Source of the DNA: Mycolicibacterium gadium
Lineage (GTDB): Bacteria > Actinomycetota > Actinomycetes > Mycobacteriales > Mycobacteriaceae
Length of the DNA: 64,000 nucleotides
NCBI RefSeq assembly: GCF_010728925.1
Contig: NZ_AP022608.1
Span: 1,674,001-1,738,000 of the forward strand
Direction: 5' to 3'
A program made the translations under genes and the position numbers. Under the pieces are notes generated by a model. It did not search any database and was not told where the DNA came from. It saw only the letters and a program-made list of their open reading frames with translations. The first letter of the stretch is position 1. Each line of letters opens with the position of its first letter. This document shows positions 8,084 through 18,528 of the stretch, in pieces.

Positions 8084-9199
8084 GTGAAGTCAGTTGCGCC
8101 GGTCGTCGGCCTCGCGTCGCATCTCGGGCGCGGTGTACAACGTATCGTCACCGACGCCGCCATCGGCCGTGTTCGGTCGCTCCCCCGCACGGTAGACGAT
8201 CTCGACGCGGCTTACCTGTCATTTGTGATGGGGCGCAAGGTGACGTCGGTGTCGGTGGTCGGGGGCGACGCGGGGACGTCGTCGCGCGTTCGCATCGCAC
8301 TCACCGGTGACGACGTCCCGGCTTCGGTGTTCGTCAAGATGGCCGCCGAAACGGCCGCGACCCGCCTCATGGGGGAGGTGGGCCGACTCGGCGAGACCGA
8401 GACCCGGTTCTATCGGGAGCTGTCACCGGAACTGAGCGGGCTGCCGAAGTCATACGGATCCGCGTTCGACGCCCTCACCGGACGTTACGTGCTTGTGCTG
8501 GAAGACCTCCCCGCGGACGAATGCGAGTTCCCGACCACGCTCGAGCCGGTCAGCACCGATCGTGCAGTCAAAATCGTCGACCTGCTCGCCCGGCTGCACG
8601 CGACGTTCTGGGACCGGATCCCCGACTGGGTGTACTCGGCGTCGAACGACAGCTCGTCGCTGATGGTCGGCGCGCTGCTGAAGCGGTCCGCCCGCCGAAT
8701 CGCCGAGCGCACCGATATCGACGTCGCTCGGGGCCGGTTCATCGACGAGAATTACCGCGCCGTCGCGACCCTCCTGGACGCCACGCCGAACACGGTCATG
8801 CACGGCGACGCCCACCCGGGCAACGTCTACTTCCGCAACGGCGAGGCGGGCCTGCTGGACTGGCAGGCCGTGCGTCGCGGCCACCCGGGCCGCGAACTGT
8901 CCTACACGCTGATCACGAGCATGACCAGTGCCGACCGGCAGGCCAGCCAGCACGACATCCTCGACGGGTACCGCCATGCGCTGGCCGCCGCAGGCGGACC
9001 GGAACTCGACAGCGACGAACTGTGGCAGCGCTATCGGGAGGGTGCGCTGTACGCGTACACCGCCGCCCTCATCACCGCCGGGATGGGTGGCATGCAGGAC
9101 GAGAACATCGCGTTGGAGGGTTTGCGGCGCGCGGTCACGGCACTCGACGATCTCGACACGGTCGCGGTCCTCGAGAAGTCGCTACACGTGACGAACTAA
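8084..9199 (+). CDS. Phosphotransferase, APH/ecdysteroid-kinase-like fold
   Basis: This 371-residue protein has protein-kinase-like small-molecule kinase features: a nucleotide-lobe lysine segment (ASVFVKMAAE), the catalytic loop VMHGDAHPGNVYFRN (His-Gly-Asp...Asn) and the metal-binding GLLDWQAVRRGHPGRELSY. Aminoglycoside phosphotransferase relatives in catabolic clusters phosphorylate hydroxyl groups of many small molecules. The GTG start lies 7 bp after the predicted -10, consistent with a leaderless transcript. It is divergent from the CoA transferase and upstream of the second TetR gene. No antibiotic substrate is implied. Confidence 0.85.
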   Translation: MKSVAPVVGLASHLGRGVQRIVTDAAIGRVRSLPRTVDDLDAAYLSFVMGRKVTSVSVVGGDAGTSSRVRIALTGDDVPASVFVKMAAETAATRLMGEVGRLGETETRFYRELSPELSGLPKSYGSAFDALTGRYVLVLEDLPADECEFPTTLEPVSTDRAVKIVDLLARLHATFWDRIPDWVYSASNDSSSLMVGALLKRSARRIAERTDIDVARGRFIDENYRAVATLLDATPNTVMHGDAHPGNVYFRNGEAGLLDWQAVRRGHPGRELSYTLITSMTSADRQASQHDILDGYRHALAAAGGPELDSDELWQRYREGALYAYTAALITAGMGGMQDENIALEGLRRAVTALDDLDTVAVLEKSLHVTN

Positions 9200-9232
9200 A
9201 CTCATGGAACCCAAACGATTGAGGCACCGAAG

Positions 9233-9781
9233 GTGAACGATCCACTGCGCGATGCATCCGTAGCAGCCGAGGACTCCTCGACCCGACACCGAATCCTCGT
9301 CGCGACCGCTGAAGTACTCGCCCGCAGTGGACAAACCAAGCTCAGCCTCTCCGAAGTCGCCCTCCAGGCCGGCGTCTCCCGGCCGACTCTGTATCGCTGG
9401 TTCGCCTCCAAGCAGGAACTGCTCGATGCGTTCGGCATTTTCGAACGCGAGATGTTCGACAACGGGATCAGCAAGGCGACGGCGGGCCTGCGAGGCACCG
9501 AGAAACTCGATGCGGCGCTGCGATTCATCGTCGAGTACCAGCACTCCTACTCGGGTGTGCGCCTGGTCGACATCGAACCCGAAGTCGTGATCGGACAGCT
9601 GGGCCGGATTCTTCCGATCATGCGTACGCGCCTTGAGAAGCTGCTGAGCGGCCCGAACGGAGCGGTCAAGGCGGCCACCGCAATTCGTGTCGCGATCTCG
9701 CATTACATCGTGCGCAGCGACGACGACGACCAGTTTTTGGCGCAGCTTCGGCACGCGGCGGGGATCAAGCAGCCCGCCTGA
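9233..9781 (+). CDS. TetR-family transcriptional regulator (paralogue of the one at 6298)
   Basis: This 182-residue repressor is colinear with the 6298-6849 regulator from the DSSTR start through TKLSLSEVA, QAGVSRPTLYRWFASK, EKLDAAL and RVAISHY to LRQRHAA-like ends. The HTH is nearly identical while the ligand domain differs more (for example GIFEREMFDNG against VVWERQFYETA). This suggests duplication, with a retained DNA target but perhaps a different inducer. GTG 9233 follows CGAAGG at a short distance. It is co-oriented with the kinase gene (33-bp gap) and the aldehyde dehydrogenase gene, which has operator copy 4. Confidence 0.92.
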   Translation: MNDPLRDASVAAEDSSTRHRILVATAEVLARSGQTKLSLSEVALQAGVSRPTLYRWFASKQELLDAFGIFEREMFDNGISKATAGLRGTEKLDAALRFIVEYQHSYSGVRLVDIEPEVVIGQLGRILPIMRTRLEKLLSGPNGAVKAATAIRVAISHYIVRSDDDDQFLAQLRHAAGIKQPA

Positions 9782-9802
9782 CTCGTCGGCGCCAATCCGG
9801 GG

Positions 9803-9828
9803 GTGACACTTCCGCAGAAGTTTGTAAT
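9803..9828. promoter_or_regulatory. Predicted TetR-type operator, copy 4 of 4
   Basis: GTGACACTT, 9 bp, TTTGTAA ending 10 bp before the aldehyde dehydrogenase ATG. The right half (GTTTGTAAT) matches 7 of 9 positions of the consensus ATTTGTAAA. This is the only copy without a divergent gene on its left. Confidence 0.65.
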
Positions 9829-9837
9829 GCTGAGCGT

Positions 9838-11322
9838 ATGACCAGCGTGCAGGACGAAACGGGAGTACTGGCCGGCGACGAGCGGATGCTCATCGACGGC
9901 GAACTGCAACACACCAGCAGCGGCGCGACATTCGACGTCATCCATCCGGCCAGCGAAGAGGTCGCCGGCCAGGCAACCGACGGGACCGTCGCCGACATGG
10001 AACGCGCGGTCGGGGCGGCGCGGCGGGCCTTCGACCAGACCGACTGGTCGCGCGATCTGGACTTCCGCTATCACTGCCTCACCCAGCTGCACGAGGCATT
10101 CGAGCGAAACAAGGAACATCTGCGGCGGGTTCTGATCACCGAGGTCGGCTGTCCGGTGAAGGTGACCGGATCTCAGATCGAGAGTCCGATCGAGGAGGTC
10201 AAGCACTGGGCCGAGCACGGCAAGAACTTCGAGTACCTGGCCGACAACGGCGTGCACGAAACCCCGATGGGTCCTGCGCGACGCAAGATCCATTACGAAC
10301 CCGTCGGAGTGGTCGGAGCGATCACCCCGTGGAACGTTCCGTTCTACCTCAACGTCGCCGAAACCATCCCCGCCCTGATGGCAGGCAACACGGTCGTCCT
10401 CAAACCCGCTCAGCTGACACCGTGGTCGGGTAGCGAGTACGGCCGCATCGTGGCCGAGGAGACCGACATCCCCGCGGGTGTGTTCAACGTCGTCGTCTCC
10501 AACGCCAACGAGGTGGGCGCCGCGCTCTCCGCCGATCCAAGGGTGGACATGATCACGTTCACCGGCTCCACCGCGACGGGGCGGGCCATCCTGGCCGCGG
10601 GTGCGCCGACGGTCAAGAAGACGCTGCTGGAACTCGGCGGCAAGTCTGCCCATATCGTGCTCGACGACGCCGACTTCAACATGGCGCTGCCGATGGCGGC
10701 GCTGATGGCGTGCGTGATGTCCGGGCAGAGCTGCATCCTGCCCAGTCGGATCCTGTTGCCGCGCAGTCGCTATGACGAAGGCATCGAGATCATGAAGAAC
10801 ATGATGGAGAATTTTCCGGTCGGCGACCCGTGGGATCCGAACAACATGCAGGGCCCGCAGATCAGCGAGGGGCAGCGCCAGAAGGTACTCGGGTTGATCA
10901 AGTCCGGTATCGACTCGGGCGCCCGGCTGGTCACCGGCGGCGGCATCCCAGAGAATCTGCCGACCGGCTATTACGTCCAGCCGACACTGCTGGCCGACGT
11001 CGACCCGGATTCCCAAGTGGCGCAGGAGGAGATCTTCGGGCCGGTGTTGTCGGTCATTCCCTATGAGGGTGACGCGGAGGCCATCGCGATCGCCAACAAC
11101 TCGATCTACGGACTCTCCGGTGAGGTCAGCGGCGGCGATCTGGACCGCGCACTCGAGGTGGCCAAGCGGATGCGGACCGGCAACGTCACCATCAACGGCA
11201 AGAGCCACTTCGGCATCAACAGTCCGTTCGGCGGGACCAAACAAAGCGGTCTTGGCTACCGCAACGGCGAAGAGGGATACAAGGAGTATCTGGAGGCCAA
11301 GACGATCGGTATGCCCGAATGA
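9838..11322 (+). CDS. NAD(P)-dependent aldehyde dehydrogenase
   Basis: This 494-residue member of the ALDH superfamily has the Rossmann segment PWNVPFYLN, FTGSTATGR, the general base Glu265 in LELGGKS and the catalytic Cys299 in SGQSC. It converts an aldehyde to a carboxylate. The start codon lies 10 bp after operator copy 4, and the SnoaL-like gene overlaps its stop by ATGA. In the cluster it would follow P450/dehydrogenase steps and feed an acid to the CoA transferase. Length and motifs are intact. Confidence 0.95.
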   Translation: MTSVQDETGVLAGDERMLIDGELQHTSSGATFDVIHPASEEVAGQATDGTVADMERAVGAARRAFDQTDWSRDLDFRYHCLTQLHEAFERNKEHLRRVLITEVGCPVKVTGSQIESPIEEVKHWAEHGKNFEYLADNGVHETPMGPARRKIHYEPVGVVGAITPWNVPFYLNVAETIPALMAGNTVVLKPAQLTPWSGSEYGRIVAEETDIPAGVFNVVVSNANEVGAALSADPRVDMITFTGSTATGRAILAAGAPTVKKTLLELGGKSAHIVLDDADFNMALPMAALMACVMSGQSCILPSRILLPRSRYDEGIEIMKNMMENFPVGDPWDPNNMQGPQISEGQRQKVLGLIKSGIDSGARLVTGGGIPENLPTGYYVQPTLLADVDPDSQVAQEEIFGPVLSVIPYEGDAEAIAIANNSIYGLSGEVSGGDLDRALEVAKRMRTGNVTINGKSHFGINSPFGGTKQSGLGYRNGEEGYKEYLEAKTIGMPE

Positions 11323-11744
11323 GCGTTGAGGGCGACACGGCCGAAATCGCCCGGCTGCTCTACCGTTACGCCCGCGCCGTCGACACCAAGGACTGGGAGC
11401 TGTATCGGTCCGTCTTCACCGACGACGCGCATATCGACTACTCGTCGGCGGGTGCGATCGTGGGCAGCCGCGATGACGTGGTGGACTGGTTCGCGGCGAA
11501 CTTCGGCGTGATCGCGTGGAGCATGCACTACATCACGAACATCGAAAGTGACATCGACGGCGATACCGCGACAGTGCGGGCGATGTTCTACAACCCCATG
11601 CAGCTACCCGGCATGGCGGAGATGAGTTCGTGCGGCGGCTATTACCATCACGAGCTGGTGCGGACGTCCGACGGCTGGCGCAGTCGTCAGCTCCGCGAGG
11701 AGAACGTCTGGTTCGCCAATGCTCCAGGCGCACCCGGTTCGTGA
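11319..11744 (+). CDS. SnoaL-like / NTF2-fold small protein
   Basis: This 141-residue protein begins with an alpha helix (EIARLLYRYARAVDTKDWELYRSVF) followed by TDDAHIDYSSAGAIVGSRDDVVDWFAANF, the classic SnoaL/NTF2-like cone fold. The later strands include AMHYITNIESDIDG and GGYYHHELVRTSDGWRSRQLREENVW. Family members are hydratases, isomerases or cyclases, or simple ligand binders; the Asp/His set here fits a steroid-isomerase/dehydratase-like pocket but is not diagnostic. It is coupled to the aldehyde dehydrogenase by ATGA and probably acts in the same pathway. Confidence 0.85.
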   Translation: MSVEGDTAEIARLLYRYARAVDTKDWELYRSVFTDDAHIDYSSAGAIVGSRDDVVDWFAANFGVIAWSMHYITNIESDIDGDTATVRAMFYNPMQLPGMAEMSSCGGYYHHELVRTSDGWRSRQLREENVWFANAPGAPGS

Positions 11745-11747
11745 GAC

Positions 11748-11792
11748 CCGAGTTTTGCAGAAGAAGTTCGAGTGAGCGTCTACAAAACTCGG
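11748..11792. terminator. Long-loop inverted repeat between convergent genes
   Basis: CCGAGTTTTG (11748-11757) and CAAAACTCGG (11783-11792) are perfect 10-bp arms around a 25-base loop, between the stops of the SnoaL-like gene and rlmN. The position suits a bidirectional transcription end. There is no GC-rich stem with a clean U-run, so a classic intrinsic terminator is uncertain. It resembles in layout the element at 22485-22542. Confidence 0.5.
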
Positions 11793-11820
11793 ACCTCGGC
11801 GTGAGACAAGGTCAGCCGGA

Positions 11821-12945
11821 TCAGCCTTCGGCGGCCAATTGACCGCAGGCGGCGGCGATTTCGCGGCCGCGGGTGTCGCGCACGGTGCATGACACTCCGC
11901 GCGCCCGCACGCGCTTGACGAACTCGCGTTCGGCAGGTTTGGGGCTTGCGTCCCACTCGCTGCCCGGCGTCGGATTCAGCGGAATGAGGTTGACGTGCGC
12001 CAACGGTCCCAGCGCACCGTGCAGCAGCTTGCCCAAGAGATCCGCCCGCCATGGCTGGTCGTTGACGTCGCGGATGAGCGCGTACTCGATCGACACCCGC
12101 CGACCCGTCGTGTTCGCGTAATACCTTGCCGCATCGAGCACTTCGGCGACCTTCCAGCGATTGTTCACCGGTACCAGCGTGTCGCGCAGCTCGTCGTCGG
12201 GCGCGTGCAGCGACAGCGCCAGCGTCACGCCGAGGTGCTCGTCGGCCAGTTTGCGGATCGCCGGCGCGAGCCCGACCGTCGACACCGTGACCGAGCGAGC
12301 CGAGATGCCGAAACCATTGGGCGGCGCCGCGGTGATGCGACGTACGGCGGCGAGGACGCGGTTGTAGTTGGCCAGCGGCTCGCCCATCCCCATGAACACG
12401 ATGTTGGACAGGCGGCCCCCGCGCGCAGCAGGCGCAATCCCCTCGCCGTCGCGGTCACGTAGTTCGACCGCCGCCGCCCGCACCTGCTCCAGGATCTCCG
12501 CGGTCGACAGGTTGCGCTGCAACCCGCCTTGGCCCGTCGCGCAGAACGGGCACGCCATGCCGCACCCGGCCTGCGACGAGATGCAGACCGTGTTGCGCTG
12601 CGGATAGCGCATCAACACCGACTCGAAGGTCGAGCCGTCGACCGCACGCCACAGCATCTTGCGGGTCTCACCCGCGTCGCATTCGATCTCGCGCACGGCA
12701 TCGAGCAGCTTCGGGAACAGCGCGTCCGCGATCTGTTCACGAAGCGCCGCGGGCAGATCGGTCATCTGGTGCGGGTCGGCGGTGAGCCGTCCGTAGTAGT
12801 GATTGGCCAGCTGTTTACCCCGGAATGCGGGCAGCCCCAGGTCGGCGACGGCGGCCGCGCGGCCGTCGTCGTCGAGGTCGGCGAGGTGACGCGGCGGCAT
12901 CGCGCGTCGCGGGGGGTCGAAAACGAGAGGTAGGGAAATGGCCAT
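11821..12945 (-). CDS. rlmN: Dual-specificity rRNA/tRNA adenine-C2 methyltransferase RlmN
   Basis: This 374-residue radical-SAM enzyme methylates A2503 of 23S rRNA and A37 of some tRNAs. The cluster cysteines are Cys128, Cys132 and Cys135 in [26 protein letters not shown], the SLHAPDD segment and the C-terminal resolving-cysteine region [14 protein letters not shown] are present. ATG 12945 is preceded by an AGGAG site; the longer frame to 13293 runs over the divergent transporter gene. It is in the position of Rv2880c in M. tuberculosis, downstream of cdsA but separated here by an inserted transporter gene. Confidence 0.97.
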   Translation of the reverse strand: MAISLPLVFDPPRRAMPPRHLADLDDDGRAAAVADLGLPAFRGKQLANHYYGRLTADPHQMTDLPAALREQIADALFPKLLDAVREIECDAGETRKMLWRAVDGSTFESVLMRYPQRNTVCISSQAGCGMACPFCATGQGGLQRNLSTAEILEQVRAAAVELRDRDGEGIAPAARGGRLSNIVFMGMGEPLANYNRVLAAVRRITAAPPNGFGISARSVTVSTVGLAPAIRKLADEHLGVTLALSLHAPDDELRDTLVPVNNRWKVAEVLDAARYYANTTGRRVSIEYALIRDVNDQPWRADLLGKLLHGALGPLAHVNLIPLNPTPGSEWDASPKPAEREFVKRVRARGVSCTVRDTRGREIAAACGQLAAEG

Positions 12946-13014
12946 GAGCTCCTGCCAGTATCTCATTGCCGAGCACCCGAAATTAATTCGCGAACTTCTG
13001 CGTTGGCCGCAACT

Positions 13015-13974
13015 ATGGGTCATATGCCCACCAGGACCATGCCGCTTGGCCCGGCGTCGGCTCTGACGTTCTTTTACGCATTGGGCTATCCGGTTGGTGC
13101 GCTTGCCGTTTCGGTGATGTCGCCGATGGCTGTGCTGGTGTTCCGGTTCAGTCTGGCCGCGGCGATCCTCGCCACCTGGGCCAGATTTGCCCGGGTGAAT
13201 TGGCCCACAGGACGGACGCTGATACACGTCCTGATCAGTGGTCTGCTCGCCCAGGGCCTCCTGTTCACCTGCCTGTACGTGGCGCTGATGCACGGTGCAC
13301 CCGCAGTGCTCGGCGCAGTGATCATCTCGATGAACCCGGTGGTGACGGCGGTACTGGCCGCGATGTTCCTCGGCGAGGCGCTCACCCGGACGCGGACAGT
13401 GGCGTTGGCGCTGGGGGTTGCGGCCGTGCTCGCGTCCTGCGCGGGGCGGCTGATCGCGGTCGGCGGGGTCGATCCTGCGGTCCTGCTGATCCTCGTCTCG
13501 CTGTTCAGCGTGGCAGCCGGCGGCGTCTACCAGCAGAAATTCTGTTCCGACGTGGACTTCCGGGCGACAGCGGCGCTGCAGAACGCCGCCTGCGTCCTGC
13601 CCGTCGTCGCCCTGGCCGCGGTGATGCCGTGGACGGCGACCGATCCGTGGAAGGCGGCAGGCGCCGTCGCGGCCGTGGTGCTGCTGAACGCGGTGCTGTC
13701 CATGACGCTCTACGTCCGAGGCATCAACGAATACGGCGCGGCCGCGGTGGCGATGCTGTTCGCCGTGATTCCCGCGGTGGCCGGTGTTCTGTCGTGGGTG
13801 ATGCTCGGTCAGCGTCCCGACATCGGGATCGCCGTCGGCCTTGTCGTCGGTGCGGTCGCCTGTTCCCTCAACGCCAGGGCTCTACGCCAGCAGCGTCAGG
13901 ACGATCCATCCGGCGACCGCCGAGGGCAGCATCGCGTCGATCCTGTCCATGATTCCCCCGTGGCCGGGCAATAG
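13015..13974 (+). CDS. EamA/DMT-superfamily transporter
   Basis: This 319-residue integral membrane protein has about ten hydrophobic segments in two EamA repeats, with the usual motif [27 protein letters not shown] ending the first repeat and [24 protein letters not shown] in the second. Family members export metabolites or amino acids. ATG 13015 or 13024 are equally possible starts. The natural end of the last helix is near [10 protein letters not shown]; the frame continues another 20-odd hydrophilic residues and overlaps the convergent cdsA by 93 bp. It lies on the opposite strand between rlmN and cdsA, and I do not recall it at this place in M. tuberculosis. Confidence 0.85.
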   Translation: MGHMPTRTMPLGPASALTFFYALGYPVGALAVSVMSPMAVLVFRFSLAAAILATWARFARVNWPTGRTLIHVLISGLLAQGLLFTCLYVALMHGAPAVLGAVIISMNPVVTAVLAAMFLGEALTRTRTVALALGVAAVLASCAGRLIAVGGVDPAVLLILVSLFSVAAGGVYQQKFCSDVDFRATAALQNAACVLPVVALAAVMPWTATDPWKAAGAVAAVVLLNAVLSMTLYVRGINEYGAAAVAMLFAVIPAVAGVLSWVMLGQRPDIGIAVGLVVGAVACSLNARALRQQRQDDPSGDRRGQHRVDPVHDSPVAGQ

Positions 13975-14760
13975 CTTGCCCATGTCCTTGATGCCGAGAT
14001 CGCGCTTGACCTGCGACTCGACCAGGTCGCCGAGCACGCCAGTGATGACCAGCAGCAGACCCAGCGGAATCCCGACCCACCACGCTTTGTCGAGCAGGAA
14101 CACCACCGCCAGGACGGATGCGGTGATGCCGAACACCAACGAGCCGCCCAGCCCCTCCCAGGACTTCTTCGGGCTGATCGCGGGCGCCATCAGATGCTTG
14201 CCGAACAACACGCCCGCGGTGTAGCCGCCGATGTCGGCGAACACGACGGTCAGGATCACCACGAACGTCCTGATGCCGCCGTCTTCCTGGAAGATCAGCA
14301 ACGCACTGAAGCCGGCGAACAGTGGCACCCACGTCGCCAGCAGGATCGTCGCCGACATGTCGCGCAGGTAGTTCTCCGGCTGCTCGTTGAGCCCACGCCC
14401 GACCAGCCGCCACACCATGCACACCACGATCGTTCCGGCGTACGCACCCAGCAGCCCGGCGGTCCCTAACGGCCACGTCAGCCAGATCATCGCCAGGCCA
14501 CCGACGAGCAGCGGGATCGCGGGCAGCGAATAGCCCGCCTCCCCGAGCCGGCGGATGACCTCGTGCATGCCGATCGGGATCGCCACCGACAGCACCGGCA
14601 GCCACCCGATGGGCGCGAACAACAAGACGCCGATCGCGATCGCGCCGAGAAGCACACCGACCGCGATGGCGGCAGGCAGGTCGCGGCCGGCCCGGGACTT
14701 CTTCTTGGGTGGCCCTTCGACCGGCGTTTCTGCCACGGGAGTCATGTGCTGGTCGGTCAC
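13882..14760 (-). CDS. cdsA: Phosphatidate cytidylyltransferase (CDP-diglyceride synthase)
   Basis: This 292-residue polytopic membrane enzyme makes CDP-diacylglycerol from phosphatidate and CTP for phospholipid synthesis. After a hydrophilic Lys-rich N-terminus come about eight membrane segments. The C-terminal family signature is complete: [20 protein letters not shown] and [21 protein letters not shown] is also present. The GTG start shares one base with the frr stop (TAGTG), so the two are likely co-translated. The 3' end overlaps the convergent transporter frame by 93 bp. Confidence 0.96.
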   Translation of the reverse strand: MTDQHMTPVAETPVEGPPKKKSRAGRDLPAAIAVGVLLGAIAIGVLLFAPIGWLPVLSVAIPIGMHEVIRRLGEAGYSLPAIPLLVGGLAMIWLTWPLGTAGLLGAYAGTIVVCMVWRLVGRGLNEQPENYLRDMSATILLATWVPLFAGFSALLIFQEDGGIRTFVVILTVVFADIGGYTAGVLFGKHLMAPAISPKKSWEGLGGSLVFGITASVLAVVFLLDKAWWVGIPLGLLLVITGVLGDLVESQVKRDLGIKDMGKLLPGHGGIMDRIDAMLPSAVAGWIVLTLLA

Positions 14761-15317
14761 TAGACCTCCAGCAACTCGCCTTCTTTGTGCTTGACCAGTC
14801 CGTCGATCTGGTTCGTGTAGGTGTGGGTGACCTTGTCGAGGTCCTTCTCGGCCCGGCTCACCTCGTCCTCGCCCGCCTCGCCGTCCTTCTTGATGCGGTG
14901 CAGCTCCTCCATGGCCTTGCGACGGATGTTGCGCACCGAAACCCGGGCGTCCTCCCCCTTGGCCTTGGCCTGCTTGACGAGGTCACGACGACGCTCCTCG
15001 GTGAGCTGCGGAATGGACACCCGAATGACATTGCCGTCGTTGGTCGGATTCACACCCAGATCCGAGTTGCGAATCGCGTCCTCGATGTTGCGCAGCTGGT
15101 TGGACTCGTACGGCTTGATCACGACGAGACGCGGCTCGGGGACGTTGATGCTCGACAGCTGCGTGATCGGCGTCTGTGAGCCGTAGTAGTCCATGTTGAC
15201 GCGGGAAAACATGCCGGGATTGGCGCGCCCGGTCCGGATCGACGACAGGTCGTCGCGCGCCACCGCCACCGCCTTCTCCATCTTCTCTTCGGCGTCGAAG
15301 AGGGTTTCCTCGATCAC
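14760..15317 (-). CDS. frr: Ribosome recycling factor
   Basis: This 185-residue cytoplasmic factor acts with EF-G to split the post-termination ribosome. The family pattern is clear: [73 protein letters not shown] and the C-terminal [12 protein letters not shown] helix. The GTG start follows GAGGAGAGC. It sits between pyrH (44-bp gap) and cdsA (1-base overlap) in the conserved pyrH-frr-cdsA operon. Confidence 0.98.
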   Translation of the reverse strand: MIEETLFDAEEKMEKAVAVARDDLSSIRTGRANPGMFSRVNMDYYGSQTPITQLSSINVPEPRLVVIKPYESNQLRNIEDAIRNSDLGVNPTNDGNVIRVSIPQLTEERRRDLVKQAKAKGEDARVSVRNIRRKAMEELHRIKKDGEAGEDEVSRAEKDLDKVTHTYTNQIDGLVKHKEGELLEV

Positions 15318-15361
15318 GTTGCTCTCCTCATGACGCGCTCCTGGCGGTGCGCGTCCATCAT

Positions 15362-16141
15362 TTAGGTGGTGACCAGTGTTCCGATCTTCTCACCTGCGAC
15401 GGCACGCGCGATATTGCCGTCGGTGAGCAGGTTGAACACCAGGATCGGCATGCCATTGTCCATGCACAGGCTGAACGCGGTCGCGTCGGCGACCGCCAGA
15501 CCGCGGTCGATGACTTCGCGGTGGCTGATCGCGGTCAGCAACTCGGCGTCGGGGTGCAATCTCGGGTCGGCGGTGAAGACCCCGTCGACCGCCTTGGCCA
15601 TCAGCACCACCTCGGCGCCGATCTCCAACGCTCGTTGCGCGGCGGTCGTGTCCGTCGAGAAGTACGGCAGCCCCATGCCGGCCCCGAAGATGACCACGCG
15701 GCCCTTCTCCAGGTGCCTGCGGGCGCGCAGCGGAATGTACGGCTCGGCGACCTGACCCATCGTGATCGCGGTCTGAACGCGGGTCTGGATGCCCTGCTTC
15801 TCCAGGAAGTCCTGCAGCGCGAGGCTGTTCATCACGGTGCCGAGCATGCCCATGTAGTCGCTACGGGTTCGCTCCATGCCGCGCTGCTGTAGCTGCGCAC
15901 CACGGAAGAAGTTGCCGCCACCGATGACGACGGCGACCTGCACACCGCTGCGGACGACTTCGGCTATCTGTTGAGCCACCTGCTGGACGACGTCGGGGTC
16001 CAGGCCCACTTGACCGCCACCGAACATCTCGCCGCCGAGCTTGAGCAGCACGCGGGAGTACCCCGGCCGCAGCGACTTATCGCCGGAGGAAACAGGGTCG
16101 GCACCGTTGGGGCTGGTTGGCTGGCTGGCTGGCTCTGCCAT
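15362..16141 (-). CDS. pyrH: Uridylate kinase (UMP kinase)
   Basis: This 259-residue amino-acid-kinase-fold enzyme phosphorylates UMP to UDP. It shows [47 protein letters not shown], GTGxPxFSTDT-like [19 protein letters not shown] and [12 protein letters not shown]. The first ~25 residues are a polar extension encoded by a short tetranucleotide tract (16111-16134). It heads the pyrH-frr-cdsA group. Confidence 0.98.
   Translation of the reverse strand: MAEPASQPTSPNGADPVSSGDKSLRPGYSRVLLKLGGEMFGGGQVGLDPDVVQQVAQQIAEVVRSGVQVAVVIGGGNFFRGAQLQQRGMERTRSDYMGMLGTVMNSLALQDFLEKQGIQTRVQTAITMGQVAEPYIPLRARRHLEKGRVVIFGAGMGLPYFSTDTTAAQRALEIGAEVVLMAKAVDGVFTADPRLHPDAELLTAISHREVIDRGLAVADATAFSLCMDNGMPILVFNLLTDGNIARAVAGEKIGTLVTT
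16111..16134. repeat. Tetranucleotide GGCT tract at the 5' end of pyrH
   Basis: Six consecutive 4-bp units read GGCT, GGTT, then four GGCT (16119-16134), within codons 3-11 of pyrH. Gain or loss of one unit would shift the frame just after the start codon. The tract is short, so high slippage is not expected. Confidence 0.7.
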
Positions 16142-16227
16142 CCGACTCCTTCGGGGTCCTTGCTGAGATTCCCCTAATCCTGCCTCATGGCGGCTCCCGG
16201 ACCCAGAAGCGGGGTCGCGCGTCGCCG

Positions 16228-17377
<1,150 letters not shown>

Positions 17378-17397
17378 GTTCTGCGAGACTGGGGCCG

Positions 17398-18528
17398 ATG
17401 AAGATCGTTCTCGCCCCGGACTCGTTCAAAGAGTCGATGACCGCGACCGAAGCGGTAGCGGCCATGAGTGCCGGCGTACGGCAGGTGCTACCCGACGCCG
17501 AATGCATCGCGGTTCCCATGGCCGACGGCGGCGAGGGCACCGTCGACGCTGTCGTCGATGCGCTGCACGGCCAGCACATAGAGGCGCAGGTGTCCGGTCC
17601 GCTCGGCGCGACGATAACGGCGCGTTACGGCTACATCCCGCTGCGTCAGCTGGCGGTCATCGAGATGGCGGCCGCCTCGGGCCTGGAGCTCGTCCCGCCC
17701 GATGAGCGAGACGTGCTGCGCGCCAGCACCTTCGGCGTCGGACAACTCATCTCCTCCGCACTGGACCGCGGGGCCGAGGAGATCTTGATCGGACTTGGCG
17801 GATCGGCCACCAACGACGGCGGCGCCGGCATGCTCACCGCGCTGGGCGCCTCGTTCGTCGACGCTGACGGTGCCGCGCTAGAACCCGGCGGCGCCGCGCT
17901 GCGTCACCTCGATCGCATCGACGTGTCCGGTCTGGACCCGCGGCTGCGCGACGTCCGCATCAAGGTCGCGACCGACGTCACCGCTCCGCTGCTGGGCCCC
18001 ACTGGCGCGTCCGCCGTTTTCGGACCTCAGAAGGGAGCGACGCCGGCCGATGTCCAGACGCTCGAATCGGCTTTGACGCAACTGGCGACCGTCACGTCCG
18101 CGGCGCTCGGGACGGCGAACCCACAGCGGCCGGGCAACGGCGCGGCGGGTGGCCTGGGTTTCGCGCTCGTCGAGTTCCTCGGTGCGGAAAGCAAGCCGGG
18201 CGTCGACGAGATCGCCGCTACCGTCGGCCTCGAACAGGCTGTGCGCGGCGCAGATTGGGTCTTCACCGGCGAGGGCAGCGTCGACGCCCAAACTGTCATG
18301 GGGAAAACACCTTTCGGCGTCGCACAGGCCGCGACACGGAACGGTGCGAGGGTGGTCATCTTCGCCGGACGGGTGGCGCCGGATGCTTCCGTGTTGCTGG
18401 AGCACGGAGTGGAGCGGCTCGTCGCGATCACCGCGGAGGGCACGCCCATCGAGCAGGCACTGCGCGAAGGTGCCGAATCACTCACTCGCGCAACGGCAGA
18501 GGTTTGCCGTCAGCTCACTGGCTCATGA
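17398..18528 (+). CDS. glxK: Glycerate 2-kinase
   Basis: This 376-residue member of the GarK/GlxK family begins MKIVLAPDSFKESMTATEAVAAM and has PMADGGEGTVDAVV, IGLGGSATNDGGAGM, GPTGASAVFGPQKGA, NGAAGGLGFALVEFL and VFTGEGSVDAQTVMGKTPFGVA, all family hallmarks. It phosphorylates glycerate with ATP, linking glyoxylate/glycerate breakdown to glycolysis. The start lies 20 bp after the MarR stop, so read-through from the MarR promoter is possible. The stop overlaps the convergent amidase stop by 6 bp (TCATGA). Confidence 0.95.
   Translation: MKIVLAPDSFKESMTATEAVAAMSAGVRQVLPDAECIAVPMADGGEGTVDAVVDALHGQHIEAQVSGPLGATITARYGYIPLRQLAVIEMAAASGLELVPPDERDVLRASTFGVGQLISSALDRGAEEILIGLGGSATNDGGAGMLTALGASFVDADGAALEPGGAALRHLDRIDVSGLDPRLRDVRIKVATDVTAPLLGPTGASAVFGPQKGATPADVQTLESALTQLATVTSAALGTANPQRPGNGAAGGLGFALVEFLGAESKPGVDEIAATVGLEQAVRGADWVFTGEGSVDAQTVMGKTPFGVAQAATRNGARVVIFAGRVAPDASVLLEHGVERLVAITAEGTPIEQALREGAESLTRATAEVCRQLTGS

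Noticed and set aside
8084..9199. Kinase at 8084 as an aminoglycoside resistance gene
   Set aside because: It has the general APH-fold motifs only; context (CoA transferase, TetR, ALDH, shared operator) points to catabolism.
9703..11244. Long minus-strand frame opposite the aldehyde dehydrogenase (513 codons)
   Set aside because: It is an antisense frame of a gene with full ALDH motifs; its product is His/Arg/Asp-rich with no domain, as is usual for high-GC shadows.
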